Assembly (NCBI GenBank): GCA_022432975.1
Contig: CM039504.1
Coordinates: 3,755,459 to 3,819,458, forward strand
DNA from: Begonia masoniana
Lineage: Eukaryota; Streptophyta; Magnoliopsida; Cucurbitales; Begoniaceae
DNA length: 64,000 bases
Direction: 5' to 3'
The notes beneath the pieces are model-generated. The model had not been told where the DNA came from, made no database searches, and saw only the letters and a program-made list of their open reading frames with translations. Both the position numbers and the translations under genes were made by a program. Below, one piece after another: positions 1 through 12,900 of this stretch. The stretch's first letter is position 1; each line of letters opens with the position of its first letter.

Positions 1-696
1 TGAAGCAGTTATTATGTATGGGGCATGAGTCAACTCAAACAAAACCTAAAACGATGCCATTAATAGATTCGAAACGGAAAGACAACAAGGATAAACTTGT
101 GCTAAAAGTCTGGTCTATCTTAGTTCAAACATTGTGAAGAGCTGATTTTTCAATGACTAATTCAGAGTAGTAAAAGTGCATTCAAAGTTACAGGTCGCCA
201 ACAACTTCTTCACTACAATACCAAGTGGCATCTAGCCCGAACTTTTGAGAATTTCAAATTATAAAATGTGCCCCCATGTAAAAGCTATAGTAGATATCCG
301 ACATTTTCTATTTATCTATTCCATTTTCCATGCAGGAAAATAGTCACTCCCAACTTTCTTGAACAGATACATGGATCTTTAGCAGAGCAGCTTCATTTCA
401 ATTCATTTTTTAATGCAAACAATCAGTTGAAAAAACAAAGAGCCATTTCCCCCCTGGGAAACGTTAAATATGCTAAGCCTAACATAATTCCTTGTTCCTA
501 AAAAGTCTTCACTTGATGCCATTGCAACCTCATTTTGTCTATTAAAGTTTATTAGCAAAAAAGAGAGAATCTACCAAAACAATGCTCTAGAAATGACATA
601 AGAAAAACCAAATATATAACCTACAAGGTGATGAATGAATAAGTCTCGTAGGATTGTAATAGTAAAACCTCTGAATCAGATGAAAAGTAAAATTAC
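1..696 (-). other. ABCD2 intron, no exon seen
   Basis: AT-rich sequence downstream of the last recognisable ABCD2 exon, whose splice donor lies just below 697. I searched the minus strand for the next expected exon of the transporter, which follows the residues FENLT, and found none. The rest of the gene should lie beyond the left edge of the window. The short plus-strand open frame at 268-501 has no recognisable features. Confidence 0.6.
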
Positions 697-2202
697 TGTT
701 AAATTTTCAAAAGCACTGCGGAAGCGAAGCAACAAAAGTTGCATCTCATTCTCTTCTCCACCATAGAAGGCAATTGATTCAGCATTTTCTCGAACACGAA
801 CAAGTCCATAACGAAAATCTGCTTCTTTTTTCTCTTGCAAGAAATTAAGAGTAACCAATCCCTGAAATCAATGAGTAGAAATTTAAATAAAGTCATAGAA
901 TGTCATTTTCCATAAGAGGAATGTTCATTACATCCTTACAACATAGATGCAGAGGAAATAGGTAATTACCCTTCCAATGAAAAAACTAATAGCTGTTCCA
1001 CCAATTGAATATAAAAGAAGGACGACGAAGAGGGGTGGATAGATACCATATAAGATATTACTAAAAGATATTAAGTCAATTGCAGCATTGAAAAGCGTCA
1101 GTGAGAATGATAGGGCTGTCCCAGTGAAAGAACTTAGATCATCAACAATACGCTGATCTGGATTATCAATGATTGATTTGGACTGGATTTTGTAAAATGT
1201 CTGATTTTTAAGATAGCGTTCCATGTAATACTTCGTCATCCAAGACCTCCATCTCAACCCAAGAATTTCTCTTGCATAATCTCTCAACACAAAGAACTGC
1301 AAAGAAGAGAGATAGGGAAGCATTATCAATTAAATATTACCAGCAATAGTAAATCAACCATTTGGAATAGTTGTGTAAATATATCGGCAAGGATAACAGA
1401 TAAGAATACAAAATTATATCTGAACATATTATTTCCACATAACCTTGCATCAATACGTACAATGCAGCTATTGAAATGAAGTGTTATGTTGCATATATGC
1501 TCACCGGAATACCTCCCGCAAAGCCACCCAGGTAGTATAGGAGTTGTTTAGTGAATTGTTCCTGGTCCTTGTCTATATGGCATACGCAATAGATAATAAA
1601 GCTCAGTTATGAGTAATTGAGCTAGCAATTAGCACTGATCAGGAAAGAACATAAAAAAATTATCATGTCTAGGAATGAGAACGACAGAAAAAGATGAAGA
1701 AAGAGTGAAGTAACTGGCGAGGGCATTGTAGAAGTCGCGGCCGAGGAAATTGAAACCGACGCTGATACCAGTGGTGCCTAAGGTGAGACCAAAGACAGCA
1801 GCCAACTGCCATCTCGCCTCCACTTTATCGTCGGAAAACCAGTACGGCGCTGCCACTTTCCAGAATCTCCTAAGCAGCGTTTTAAGATCAGTGCCTTTCC
1901 TTTGAGCATCTTCACTCAGGTCCACAACCTGTAAATTTCTTTTAGCGTTTCCGAACTACTCAACACTCGAACAAACCATTATTAAAAGAAAAGAGAACTT
2001 CTAATCAAACCTTATCCGAAGGAGAAGGTGGAGGTGGAGGTGGCGACGACGCAGAAGCGCCGGAGCCAGCCGCCGAACACCTGAAAATCGTGCGACTGTT
2101 CTCGCAGTTTCTCCTCTTAGAGCGCCTACTATTAACTAGGCATGATGACGGCTATAGACGAAGGAGTAAGTTCAGGTAAATGAAGATTGAAACGATAGCC
2201 AT
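697..2202 (-). CDS. ABCD2: ABC transporter D family member 2-like, plastid type, 5' part
   Basis: Half-size ABC transporter of the D (ALD/PMP70-like) family. The Arabidopsis relative is predicted to be in the plastid envelope and its substrate is unsettled. Exons on the minus strand are about 2202-2011, 1928-1715, 1572-1505, 1296-970 and 861-697; phases agree at every junction. Visible family signatures are FNFLGRDFYNALA, KDQEQFTKQL, RSWMTKYYMERYL, SIIDNPDQRIVDDLSSFTGTA and VRVRENAESIAFYGG, all from the membrane domain. Hydrophobic segments lie in exons 2 and 4. The nucleotide-binding domain is outside the window. Exon 1 ends in a Ser/Pro-rich stretch like a transit peptide, but its frame carries TAG at 2152-2154, and the nearest in-frame ATG (2202) lies upstream of that stop. 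The true start may be the ATG at 3334 beyond the repeat array. Identity is firm; the 5' end is not. Confidence 0.88.
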
Positions 2203-2231
2203 GAAATCGCAGCGGATGCAGTTGCAGTTGC

Positions 2232-2792
2232 AAAGCAGCTTCGCATTTAACAAACCATAAACTAATAATATTCAGTCCTGCGTTCTCTTACTATAAAACC
2301 CTTGCACGATCAGATGTTCTGATTATTGACTATGAGATCTCAATGTTGCCACGTAGTGCAAATTCTTCCTCTATTTATATGATAATCATTTTTTTTACGT
2401 GATATTCAATTTTTTGGTTTTAGTAAATCCTTTCAATTCTTCCACGTGCTTTTAAATTAAAGAAACTAATCATTTTTGTAGTTAAAAAACTGGGATCATC
2501 AAAGATAATTCTTCAGGGCTTGCTTCTTAAATGAACAGGAAGCAAAGATGCATCTAATTAAGCACATCAAACAAGAAAAGAACAAATTAAAGCGACGTAG
2601 ATTACTGTAACAACATGTAACAACTAAACTGCAAAATTAGCTGATCCACTCGGGAGAAAACTTTCTTATCGCTATTTGCTCGAACTGAGTGAGCTGTTTA
2701 CTCTTCTCCTTGGCCTTCACTTTATTGGTCGTGGATGTTCCTTGCGAAGCCATTGCCATCACCTCTCCGGGCGGTTGGATGGTCAACTTGCA
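2232..2792. repeat. Copy 1 of a tandemly duplicated ABCD2-HUA1 intergenic block
   Basis: About 560 bp matching 3380-3937 nearly base for base, including the last 115 bp or so of HUA1 coding sequence and the whole HUA1-ABCD2 spacer. Differences are scattered single bases and indels, for example an extra T in the GCGGTTGG run and a missing A after GGTCA. This copy ends by running straight into the TTGCAG array, so its HUA1 piece has no upstream exons and is not a gene. Confidence 0.9.
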
Positions 2793-3296
2793 TTGCAGTT
2801 GCAGTTGCAGTTGCAGTTGCAGTTGCAGTTGCAGTTGCAGTTGCAGTTGCAGTTGCAGTTGCAGTTGCAGTTGCAGTTGCAGTTGCAGTTGCAGTTGCAG
2901 TTGCAGTTGCAGTTGCAGTTGCAGTTGCAGTTGCAGTTGCAGTTGCAGTTGCAGTTGCAGTTGCAGTTGCAGTTGCAGTTGCAGTTGCAGTTGCAGTTGC
3001 AGTTGCAGTTGCAGTTGCAGTTGCAGTTGCAGTTGCAGTTGCAGTTGCAGTTGCAGTTGCAGTTGCAGTTGCAGTTGCAGTTGCAGTTGCAGTTGCAGTT
3101 GCAGTTGCAGTTGCAGTTGCAGTTGCAGTTGCAGTTGCAGTTGCAGTTGCAGTTGCAGTTGCAGTTGCAGTTGCAGTTGCAGTTGCAGTTGCAGTTGCAG
3201 TTGCAGTTGCAGTTGCAGTTGCAGTTGCAGTTGCAGTTGCAGTTGCAGTTGCAGTTGCAGTTGCAGTTGCAGTTGCAGTTGCAGTTGCAGTTGCAG
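2793..3296. repeat. Perfect (TTGCAG)84 hexanucleotide array
   Basis: 504 bp of uninterrupted TTGCAG units without a single variant. It can be read as open frames of QL, CS, VA, NC or TA repeats; none has gene support. Two to three units of the same hexamer occur naturally at 2217-2231 in ABCD2 exon 1. The array separates that exon from the putative 5' end at 3297-3377. Confidence 0.97.
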
Positions 3297-3379
3297 TAGA
3301 AGAATGGGGAGAGAGTGTGCACGTGAGCCACCATACCGCCTTCTCTTCCGTTTCGCTCAAAAAAATTAAAATTCCTGGA
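3297..3379 (-). other. Orphan 5' leader, probably of ABCD2
   Basis: About 80 bp found only once, between the hexamer array and copy 2 of the intergenic block. On the minus strand it has an ATG at 3334 opening MVAHVHTLSPFFY and then runs into the CN-repeat frame of the array. Because the array is a multiple of six, the same frame re-enters ABCD2 exon 1 if copy 1 of the block is skipped. I infer it is the displaced 5' UTR and start of ABCD2; this is not proven. Confidence 0.45.
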
Positions 3380-3937
3380 AAGCAGCTTCGCATTTAACAA
3401 ACCATAAACTAATAATATTCAGTGCTGCGTTCTCTTACTATAAAACCCTTGCACGATCAGATGTTCTGATTATTGACTATGAGATCTCAATGTTGCCACG
3501 TAGTGCAAATTCTTCCTCTATTTATATGATAATCATTTTTTTTTTCGTGATATTCCATTTTTTGGTTTTAGTAAATCTTTTCAATTCTTCCACGTGCTTT
3601 TAAATTAAAGAAACTAATCAATTTTGTAGGTAAAAAACTGGGATCATCAAAGATAATTCTTCAGGGATTGCTTCTTAAATGAACAGGAAGCAAAGATGCA
3701 TCTAATTAAGCACATCAAACAAGAAAAAGAACAAATTAAAGCGACGTAGATGTACATGTAACAAACTAAACTGCAAAATTAGCTGAATCCACTCGGGAGA
3801 AAACTTTTCTTTTCGCTATTTGCTCGAACTGAGTGAGCTGTTTACTCTTCTCCTTGGCCTTCACTTTTATTGGTCGTGGATGTTCCTTGCGAAGCCATTG
3901 CCATCACCTCTCCGGGCGGTGGATGGTCAAACTTGCA
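3380..3937. repeat. Copy 2 of the duplicated block, native HUA1 3' flank
   Basis: Near-identical partner of 2232-2792. This copy is continuous with the final HUA1 exon and the rest of that gene, so it is the native location. It holds the HUA1 stop codon (3842-3844) and the HUA1-ABCD2 spacer. Confidence 0.88.
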
Positions 3938-6900
3938 TGTTGCACCATATTTGCAAGTGCCCGTTTTCAGATAATACGGACACATGATTGCACCCTTGTA
4001 AAATATTCAATCCTTAGTAAACAGGCACTAAAATACATAACTTATCAAGGTAGATAGTTTATACAACCCCCAGAACATGAGATCATTAATTAAACAAATG
4101 AAAAATGAAAGAACCATTAGGATAAGACAGATCAGTCAGAAACCAAGTCAGATATCAGATAGGCCATGACCGTAAAGTAGAGCACGTCATTCTAGATATT
4201 AGGCTCTCATTAATAATTAATACGTTCAAATAACCTTTCGAAGAATTTCAATCGTGAATTGACATTTTTTAATTTGATGATAGGCTGAGCACTTATAAAT
4301 GCGTCTATGGTAGCAAACCAAACAAAGTCAAATGTTGCTCATTAATTGTGCCCGGTCCCATAACTTCACATAACAATCTGACAAAAGAAGCATACATATC
4401 ATATGCCCGAGACAAAATATAATCAAAATGGATATTCTATATTTACTAGCGTCTCCACAAAATATTGAGAGGAAATGAGGGCCAAAGAAATACATAAATT
4501 TTGCACATTCAAAGGAACAACATTTTACGAATGAAAAACTAAAATGTCATCCATATCAATCAAGCTCAAGAAATTCCAAAACCACTAATCAGATAACAGT
4601 CAAGAACTCCAATCGGAGCAATTTTTTAGCATGAAACATACCAATACAATGCAATTTACAAAACAAAACTCCATTTCATCACCGGGAATGCTTAGATTTA
4701 ATTTCTCATAAAAACAACTGATTATTCACAGCAAAAGAAGTTTGAAAGATTTTATACCTCCCTCCTGGGTAATCCAGCAAGAGTCAGTTTGACATTTTGC
4801 TGGGCAACATTCTTTGCATTTGGAGTTGAACGATCAACAGGGTGATGAAATTTGCATCTCTCCCCAAACTTACACACCCCAGTCTTCATATAATACTACG
4901 TAGAAAAAAACCAAAAAAAAAAAGAAAAAGAAAAAGATGCGCAAGAGAGGGTCACCGGAGATAAGTTTACATGGAAAACTGTAAAGAATTGAATACCAAA
5001 TTTAGGAAAATTACGAACATCACATTCACTTTGCCCGGGTCGTTGAGGGTACATAGCTGAGCTTGAACCCGCTCCTACCTGTGAAGACAACTACCACTTT
5101 TCAATGAAATTTTCTTTCAGTAATATTAAATGTCAAAAGTCAACAACTTTTTAGCTAACGTAAATAGCATTAAAGTATTGCACCAAGAAAGGTAATTAAA
5201 ACAATAACACAAGAAATTTTGGGGTTGCAAAATATAGACAACCTAACTGTCAACTTTGATTTAAAAGAAGAAAAACTGAGCACGAAGGTAAACAATATGT
5301 TCCTTTATGTTGTTCTTTGTATAAAACGTTCATCAAAATAACATTGGAATCAAAACTTACCACTTGATGAACCAATCTGAGGTCAATGTTTTGGTAAACA
5401 GAAGTTAACAGCTCCAGTATTCAAATTAGCCGATGCTGGAGCGACAAAAGGATGAACAAGTGATGCTGAAGGCTGAAATATTGCTGCATAAAATTCCAAT
5501 GAATTAGAGGAAAATCAGAAACAGAGAACATAAACCTCATGGACCTACCGTTTCTGTCAGGGTGATTGTATCGGCAAGTTACACCATACTTGCAACTGAT
5601 TCAGGCAAGATAGAAATGTAAGATACAGAGCAATTACACAATTATATAACAAGCAAATTATGTGGCCAAATACCTGCCAGTTTTTACATAGAACGGACAA
5701 TCAACTTCTTCCTGTTAAAAGTCTTGAAGTTAGGAATACAAATCATATCAGAAGCCAAAAAAAACATCAAATTGGCGAAAAATAAATGGGATGAATGCAT
5801 TGTTAGCATCTTGAAAGCAATATTCCAAAATGATGAAGCCGAGATTTTAGATTATGGTTCATAGAGTTAGAGTTGAGATTTTAGATTATGGTTCATAGAG
5901 TTGAGATTTTAGATTATGGTTCATAGAGTTGAGATTTTAGATTATGGTTCATAGAGTTGAGATTTTAGATTATGGTTCATAGAGTTGAGATTTTAGATTA
6001 TGGTTCATAGAGTTGAGATTTTAGATTATGGTTCATAGAGTTGAGATTTTAGATTATGGTTCATAGAGTTGAGATTTTAGATTATGGTTCATAGAGTTGA
6101 GATTTTAGATTATGGTTCATAGAGTTGAGATTTTAGATTATGGTTCATAGAGTTGAGATTTTAGATTATGGTTCATAGAGTTGAGATTTTAGATTATGGT
6201 TCATAGAGTTGAGATTTTAGATTATGGTTCATAGAGTTGAGATTTTAGATTATGGTTCATAGAGTTGAGATTTTAGATTATGGTTCATAGAGTTGAGATT
6301 TTAGATTATGGTTCATAGAGTTGAGATTTTAGATTATGGTTCATAGAGTTGAGATTTTAGATTTTAGATTATGTTAGCATCTTGACATTGAAATATCAAG
6401 AGAATAGACTTGCCTTCCCAGTCCTAGTTTTCTAAGATGTTCATTCAGTCAAATATATTGTTTCAATCATTTTTTTAAGAAAAAAGTCAACATAAAAAGA
6501 GGTAATTCTATAAGAAATTTGGCGGAACTAAAATATAGCTACATAACGCTATCCAACAAACTGTGCAATTGAGATCATCTCATCATAAAATCCAGATCCT
6601 TTTTCATTTTTTCTTATAACGGTTTTGTTTTAGGACTAGTATCCCAAAAATGAAATTGTCAATGAAATTTAAATAAATTTTCAATCAACATTCATAAACT
6701 CCTAATTATGAACGAAATCAAATCCTAAATGGAAGAAATGATGCCTGATTTACAGCTTTTATATTTCTTTAATTTTAATAAGCAGTAACCAAGAAATTAT
6801 TATTTTTGTTAGTTTAAAATTGCATACAAACGTGTACTTTGCAATAGTTGAATTATAATACAAAATATCAATTCTTCTAAGCTGATTACTCATGATACTG

Positions 6901-9900
6901 AAGATGGAACGTGCAATATCTCATCACTAACCATATAAAATGATTTAGTTACCAGCGTTGATTATAATATAAAATATTTGTTCTTCTAAGCAGATTATTT
7001 ATATTACTGAAGACGTAGCGTATAATTTCTCATCACTAACTTTATAAAATGATTTATTCACCGGTCTTATTGGAAGTCCTTTGGAGTTATAGGACAATGC
7101 TGCTGTAAATGGAACAGGAGACTTGAAAAGCTTTAGATCTCCACTTGCTCCTTCTACCTTAACTCCTGATGATTCAGCCTGCCCACCATTACAATTCTCT
7201 TGTTCGGCTGATTGCACTAGTAATTCTTTTGGATGATGGAATTTGCAGATTACACCAAACTTACATTTTCCAGTCTTCATATAAAACTGTCAAAAAGGAC
7301 ACCAACATCAGCAGTTTGTAAGATTCAAAAAGCCAATAATAATCAATCCATCAACATTACTGTTGCCATACACATTGACATAATCAATGCACCCACAAGA
7401 ACATAAACAAATGTATATCTTACTGCACAGAGAGGTTCTGATGGTCTCTCGGGCAATGCAGAGATGTCAGTATTCTCTGAAGCATCCTAATACAAATTTA
7501 AGGAAGAGATACATCATTTCCATCACTTAAGGACAGATAAAAAATGATGACTATTATTGTAGCAACTTATAATCTGAAAAATTTAGTAAACTTATAACTT
7601 ACTGTAGAAGCTAATTGATCTTTTGGATGATTAAACTTGCATCTTAAACCAAATTTGCATCTTTGAGTCTTCAAAAAGTACTGCAAAATCACAATACACA
7701 CATCAACTTAAACATATCAAAGAACCATGAACTGGAGCATAAAAAACACTGATTTGAAGCTCAACTCACAGGACAATCTGGCTCTCCAGGTCTTTCAGGA
7801 AGAGATTCATCTGTGGCTATCTGTGGAACCTGCAAAACTCGAGAAAACTTCTATATGAAGTGTTGTAATAAAGAAGTTTATGGTAATGGACAGCTACTAG
7901 AACATATTTAGGCAGGGAAACCTCATAATTGAGGAAACAAATCTTAAAATAAACGAAAGTAAGAGCTACAATGTTTAGATATAGAAACTCCCAAAGTAAT
8001 CTGGCCGTAACAGTAGTCAGATGCGTTAAATATAAGAAAGACACTTCGATGCAATTCTCATTACCTGGAGAAAATAAAATAATTAGGGCATTAATTATTC
8101 AGAAAATTGAAAAGCATACAACACTATATAATTAACTATTAGTGGCACAATTGAATTATCTAGTTTAAACCAGAGAAAGACATCACCTTATTAATTGACA
8201 GCTAACAATTCCTTAAATCAAGAAAAGGATTAATAAAACAAAAAAATTGCAAATGAAAAGAGAATATTTCAAATGCATTTTGGCAATTTAAAAAACTCTC
8301 TCCTTCAAGAATTATTATAAACCAGCCAAACTTCGATCCACAAGAAGCCCAACAAACTCTAAAAATCTGAAGCAAGCTATTTCAAGTAGGTGATCAACAA
8401 AACAAGCTCCAATTCTAAATTTGTTCCCTGCCCAAAGAAAAGGTATTTTAATTAGTAGCCCCATCTGACTTTTCTTCATTAAAAAGTTGTTCATTGTATT
8501 ACAGGTACACCAAAAATGGCAAATAGATATCGATTTGCACAAATTTTCTTCATCTGAGCAATCATATAATGTAACTGAAGGTATTTTGCATTAACTACCA
8601 TTAAGACTTTCATCATCGTTGGCATAAACCAGCTAATGTTACCCAATCCAACACCCACACATTTTGACAGAAGTAATGAAAGGTGATCCTCCTTCAAACA
8701 CATTACACACCAGTTGGGAAACTCAAACCACCTTCTCATAAAACTATCCACCAGAAAAGATTTTCTACCGGCTGTCAAGTGAAAAAGATTGCACAAGGAG
8801 TTAAGTTTCCAGTCATTCTTCCAAGGGGAACAAAAAAGCCCTCCGGTCTCTAAACTCCTAGTAAAACTACTTGAGAGAAAAATTTCCCTACGTATTAGGC
8901 TTGCAGAAGATTGAATCTTTGCTTCTCCCAAGCAACACCATAAATATTACAAAGAATAATATAAATTCTATAATTAATCTTAGACAGACAAATAGAAATC
9001 AAACAGTATTTAAAAAGAGTATTTTCCACTAAAGACTCACAAAATGAACCTCTCTGAAATTTCGAGACTCTAGAGTCTATTTCCCAGTAATTTTTTTGCT
9101 CACCATAAACTCTCATTTTCTATTTCAAAGTTATTCTACTTATACACCTAAATCACAATTATTCTACTAACTTCCACTAATTCTTATTCGGCTTAGCAAT
9201 AAGCTATATTGTTAAGAATGCGTAAATATTATGATTAATATTTTTCTAATCAAAGGAAATTTGATTTTGTATTGAATTAGGAATTAGTTTCTTTAGATAT
9301 TAGTTTCTTTATTTTCATTTAAAGTTTATGTATATGTATTCAGCATATTAATGAAAAGTATAAAGAATTATTCTTTTCTTCCCCTACTGGGATTTGGTTT
9401 CTTCGTTGGCAGAAGCAAAAGTAGCCTAATGGGAATCTATGGGTAAAGAAAAAATTAATATGATAGTATTCACCATAGGAGATTTGAACCCTACATCTTC
9501 TCTTGCGGGGAGATCCTTTAACTAAGTATTGAACTCTGCATCTCTTCTCGTGCGGGAGATCCTTTAACCAAGTGTTTCATGACACACCATGTTATTACTC
9601 TCCGTCGAGGGTTCTGATCAGTGGAGGGTTCTGACAGGCGAGAGGGCTGAGTGAAGTATCAGTGAGTATAGTGCGAGGTGAGGAATCATAACAATATACT
9701 CCCAAACATTATCTAAAATGGACAAAAGTTGAATGAACCCTGCCAGTGATAAGGTCTCAAACTTGTTTTTATGGCAAACAAGACATTCTTGAACAAATTT
9801 TCTTATATCTTTCTTCATACCAAACCAGAATAATTTTTTGGAAATTCGTTGATAAGTTTGCATACTCCAGAATGTCCTCCAATTGTGCTACCATGACTGA

Positions 9901-12900
9901 TGCAAAATACTAGCAATTTGAGGAGACTGTTTGCTTAAAACAATTCTGCCTTTGAAGAATATCGTCCCTGTTTTAATTGGAATCCAACTTTGTTGGTAAA
10001 TTCTACTGTAACTGCAGAAATGATCTTACTTAGACTAGATCCTTCCTGAGATGCTCATTGTCATCCTCATTGTACAAACACAACTGAACTTGTCAGCAAA
10101 TTCAAACTGCCTTCCTGCCTAACAGGTTGTCTGGATAAAACGTCTGCAGCATTATTTTCAAGAATCAGTTTATATTCTTTCAAAATCATACACCAACAAC
10201 TTTGTCATCCATTTTTTATGCTCAGTTGCAACCATTCTTTGCTCTAATAAGTATTTCAAACTTTTCTGATTTGTTCTAATCACAAAATGTGTACCCAACA
10301 AATAAGGTCGCCATTTCTAATTTCTCTCATACATGAACTTGGCTCAGCCCTGACTAATAAGTTTTTGACTAAAATATGCAATTGGGGGCTGTTGTTGCAT
10401 CAATACCACCCCAATTCCATAGGCATCATCGGTTTCTACTACAAATTGTTATGTGAAGTCAGGCCACGTCAAAGTCGGCAATTCACACATGTTTTTCTTC
10501 AACTTTTGAAATGCTGTTTCAGCTTCTAAACCCCATTGAAATTTGTCTTTCTTCAACTGGTCCGTCAAAGCTGTTGCAATTAATCCATAATGACTAACAA
10601 ATTTCCGGTAATAAACGTCAATCCCAAAAATCCTTTCAATTCCCATAAACTTGTTGGACTAGGCCACTCTTGCATAACCTTAATTTTAATCGGGTCTGCT
10701 TTTACACTTTCAGCTGACACTATATGACCCAAACATTCCAACTCTTCTTTTGCAAAAAGGCATTTTTTTCATTGACATACAGTTGTTCCTGCAAAATATT
10801 CAATACAACCCGAAGATATATAGCATGCTCCTCCAAGGTAACACTATATATAGTATATCATCAAAGAATAAGGCATAAATACCTCATTCATTAGTGATTG
10901 AAACATGCGGACGTTTGTTAAGCCAAAAGATATGACAAGGAATTCATAATGGCCTTCATGAGTCCAGCAAGTTGTTTAGGGTTTGATATTCACCTATACT
11001 TCTACTGTCTCAAGTTTAATATACGATCATAGTTTGACCCTTTTTGGTAGATCGGAATCTCTCCAGCAACAGTTCCTTTAGTTCCCTCCACGCACACATT
11101 AATTGTCGCTACATTCCTTGATACCATGATAAAGCAGCTCCTTCAAAGCAAACTGCAGGTGCATCTATTTTCTCCCTTTCATTTAAACGATTAACGTTGA
11201 AATATCTCTCAGCTCTGAAAATCCAATTATACGGATTAGTTCCCAAAAAAATAGGCAATTCTAACCGCCGTGGTAAAATTTCCAGATTGGTTGTCCTAAA
11301 TCGTTCAATCGGCCTATCTTCGTGACAATTGTGTTCTTGATGCTGACTGTGACTTGTTGCTGGCTAATTGCCATTCAATTATGCCGCAATCATGACTATC
11401 TGCTTCCTTGATAGGAACTATCCAATTTGATTCAAATCAACGAAAGAAATGTACAGAATTGGGATTCTTCGAGAGTCCCCACCTCTCCCGCCAAACTTCT
11501 ACAACTCAAAACTACTATTTCCCTACTCTTCATTTTTTCTTTTATTCTTTTTCCCCTCCCGTAACAGCCTAAAAGCGGTTACCTATTTATCAACCAATGG
11601 CTACCCCTTTTTTATCATTCTAGAGTAAGTAAACCTATTTAATAGGTTTATCATTACTCTCCCTCTAAAATTACACCTTGTCTTCAAGGTAGAAAAAAAA
11701 TATGAAAATTTTTCTCCAATCCAAGGAGGCTTCCAAGGATCATTTGCCGCCCCGGATTGCACCGTGAACAAATAAATTGAGATGCATATTGCTGAAGTTG
11801 AGTTGGTAAGTAAATTTGTAGGAATGAGCTTGCAAATTAAAAGCCCAACAACTCCTAAACTGGAAATGGACTTGCACATAAAAAACCCAACATTCCAAAC
11901 AGTGGCTGCCCAATTTCCAGCCCTAACTTCTTTCCCCAACTGCTGCTCCCACTTGCCACGGTCATCGACCAAGCAGAAATCCTCATCTGTGATCTTCATC
12001 TGCCCTACTTTCTGAACAACTTTTTCTGCTTCCTCGACCGGAATCGCAGCCACCTCCTTCCTTTCTGCTATGACTGGATTTTTTCTTCTTTCCTCTTCCG
12101 TTCGAATTGTTGAACATTTCTCTGTTGTCGTCTTCCTTACCGTCGCTGTTGTTACAGAGAAGTTTTCTTGCATTAGGGTTTCTGGAATCCTTTTCATATG
12201 GATTCTTTCTTCCTCCTCACCTTTCAGAACTTCAATCGCCTTTTTTGCCACTATATCGACTTGCTTCACTATTTTTCCTGAAAGTCTCTTCAACATTTTC
12301 AAAGACCAAGTTCTCATTTTGTTCAAACTTTTCTGAGACAGCCAAGAAACCTTGTTTCACTGGTTCTTCCTCTATCGATAATGATCGCATTTCAAGAAAA
12401 ATTCCTGGTCCTGTTTTTTCTTCTAGCCAATTTTGGAATTTCGTCTTGTATCATACGAAATCTCTCTGTCAATAGCTGTTTCAGCTCCGTCCAATTCCAA
12501 AACAGGCCGAACTCTATTTTCCCACTGAAACCATGATAACGCTGGTCCTTCGAAGCAAACCGTTGCTGCTTCAACCTTTTCCTCTTCAGAAAGACGATTT
12601 ACCGAGAAATAGCGTTCCAACTCTGAATATCCATCCCTCTATTTCATCTCCAAAAAAAATTAGAAGCTCCAATTTCCTCGGTAAGTAATCTCTATTCGTA
12701 ATCGTCAAATCGCCCTCATACCTCCTAGGACACTGCTCTTTTGTTGATCCCGTCAGGTTCTCCTGCCCTGGCTTACTAAGTTCCTCCGATCGCTCGATCA
12801 ACTTTGATAATTGTTCCTGCATTAACAACATCGTTTTCTCTATGAGCGATATCTTCCCAATCTTCTGTAGCTACTCTCTTACTTCAGTCAATTCCTTCTG

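Noticed and set aside
2676..3400. Open frames of QL, CS, VA, TA or NC repeats over 200 residues long
   Set aside because: They are translations of one perfect hexamer array on both strands, with no conserved sequence outside it.
5841..6372. CRISPR-like array
   Set aside because: Direct 28-bp units with no spacers in a plant intron; it is a minisatellite.
11782..12475. Plus-strand open frames of 77-122 residues
   Set aside because: Antisense to the gag-like region of the compact LTR element; no recognisable domain.
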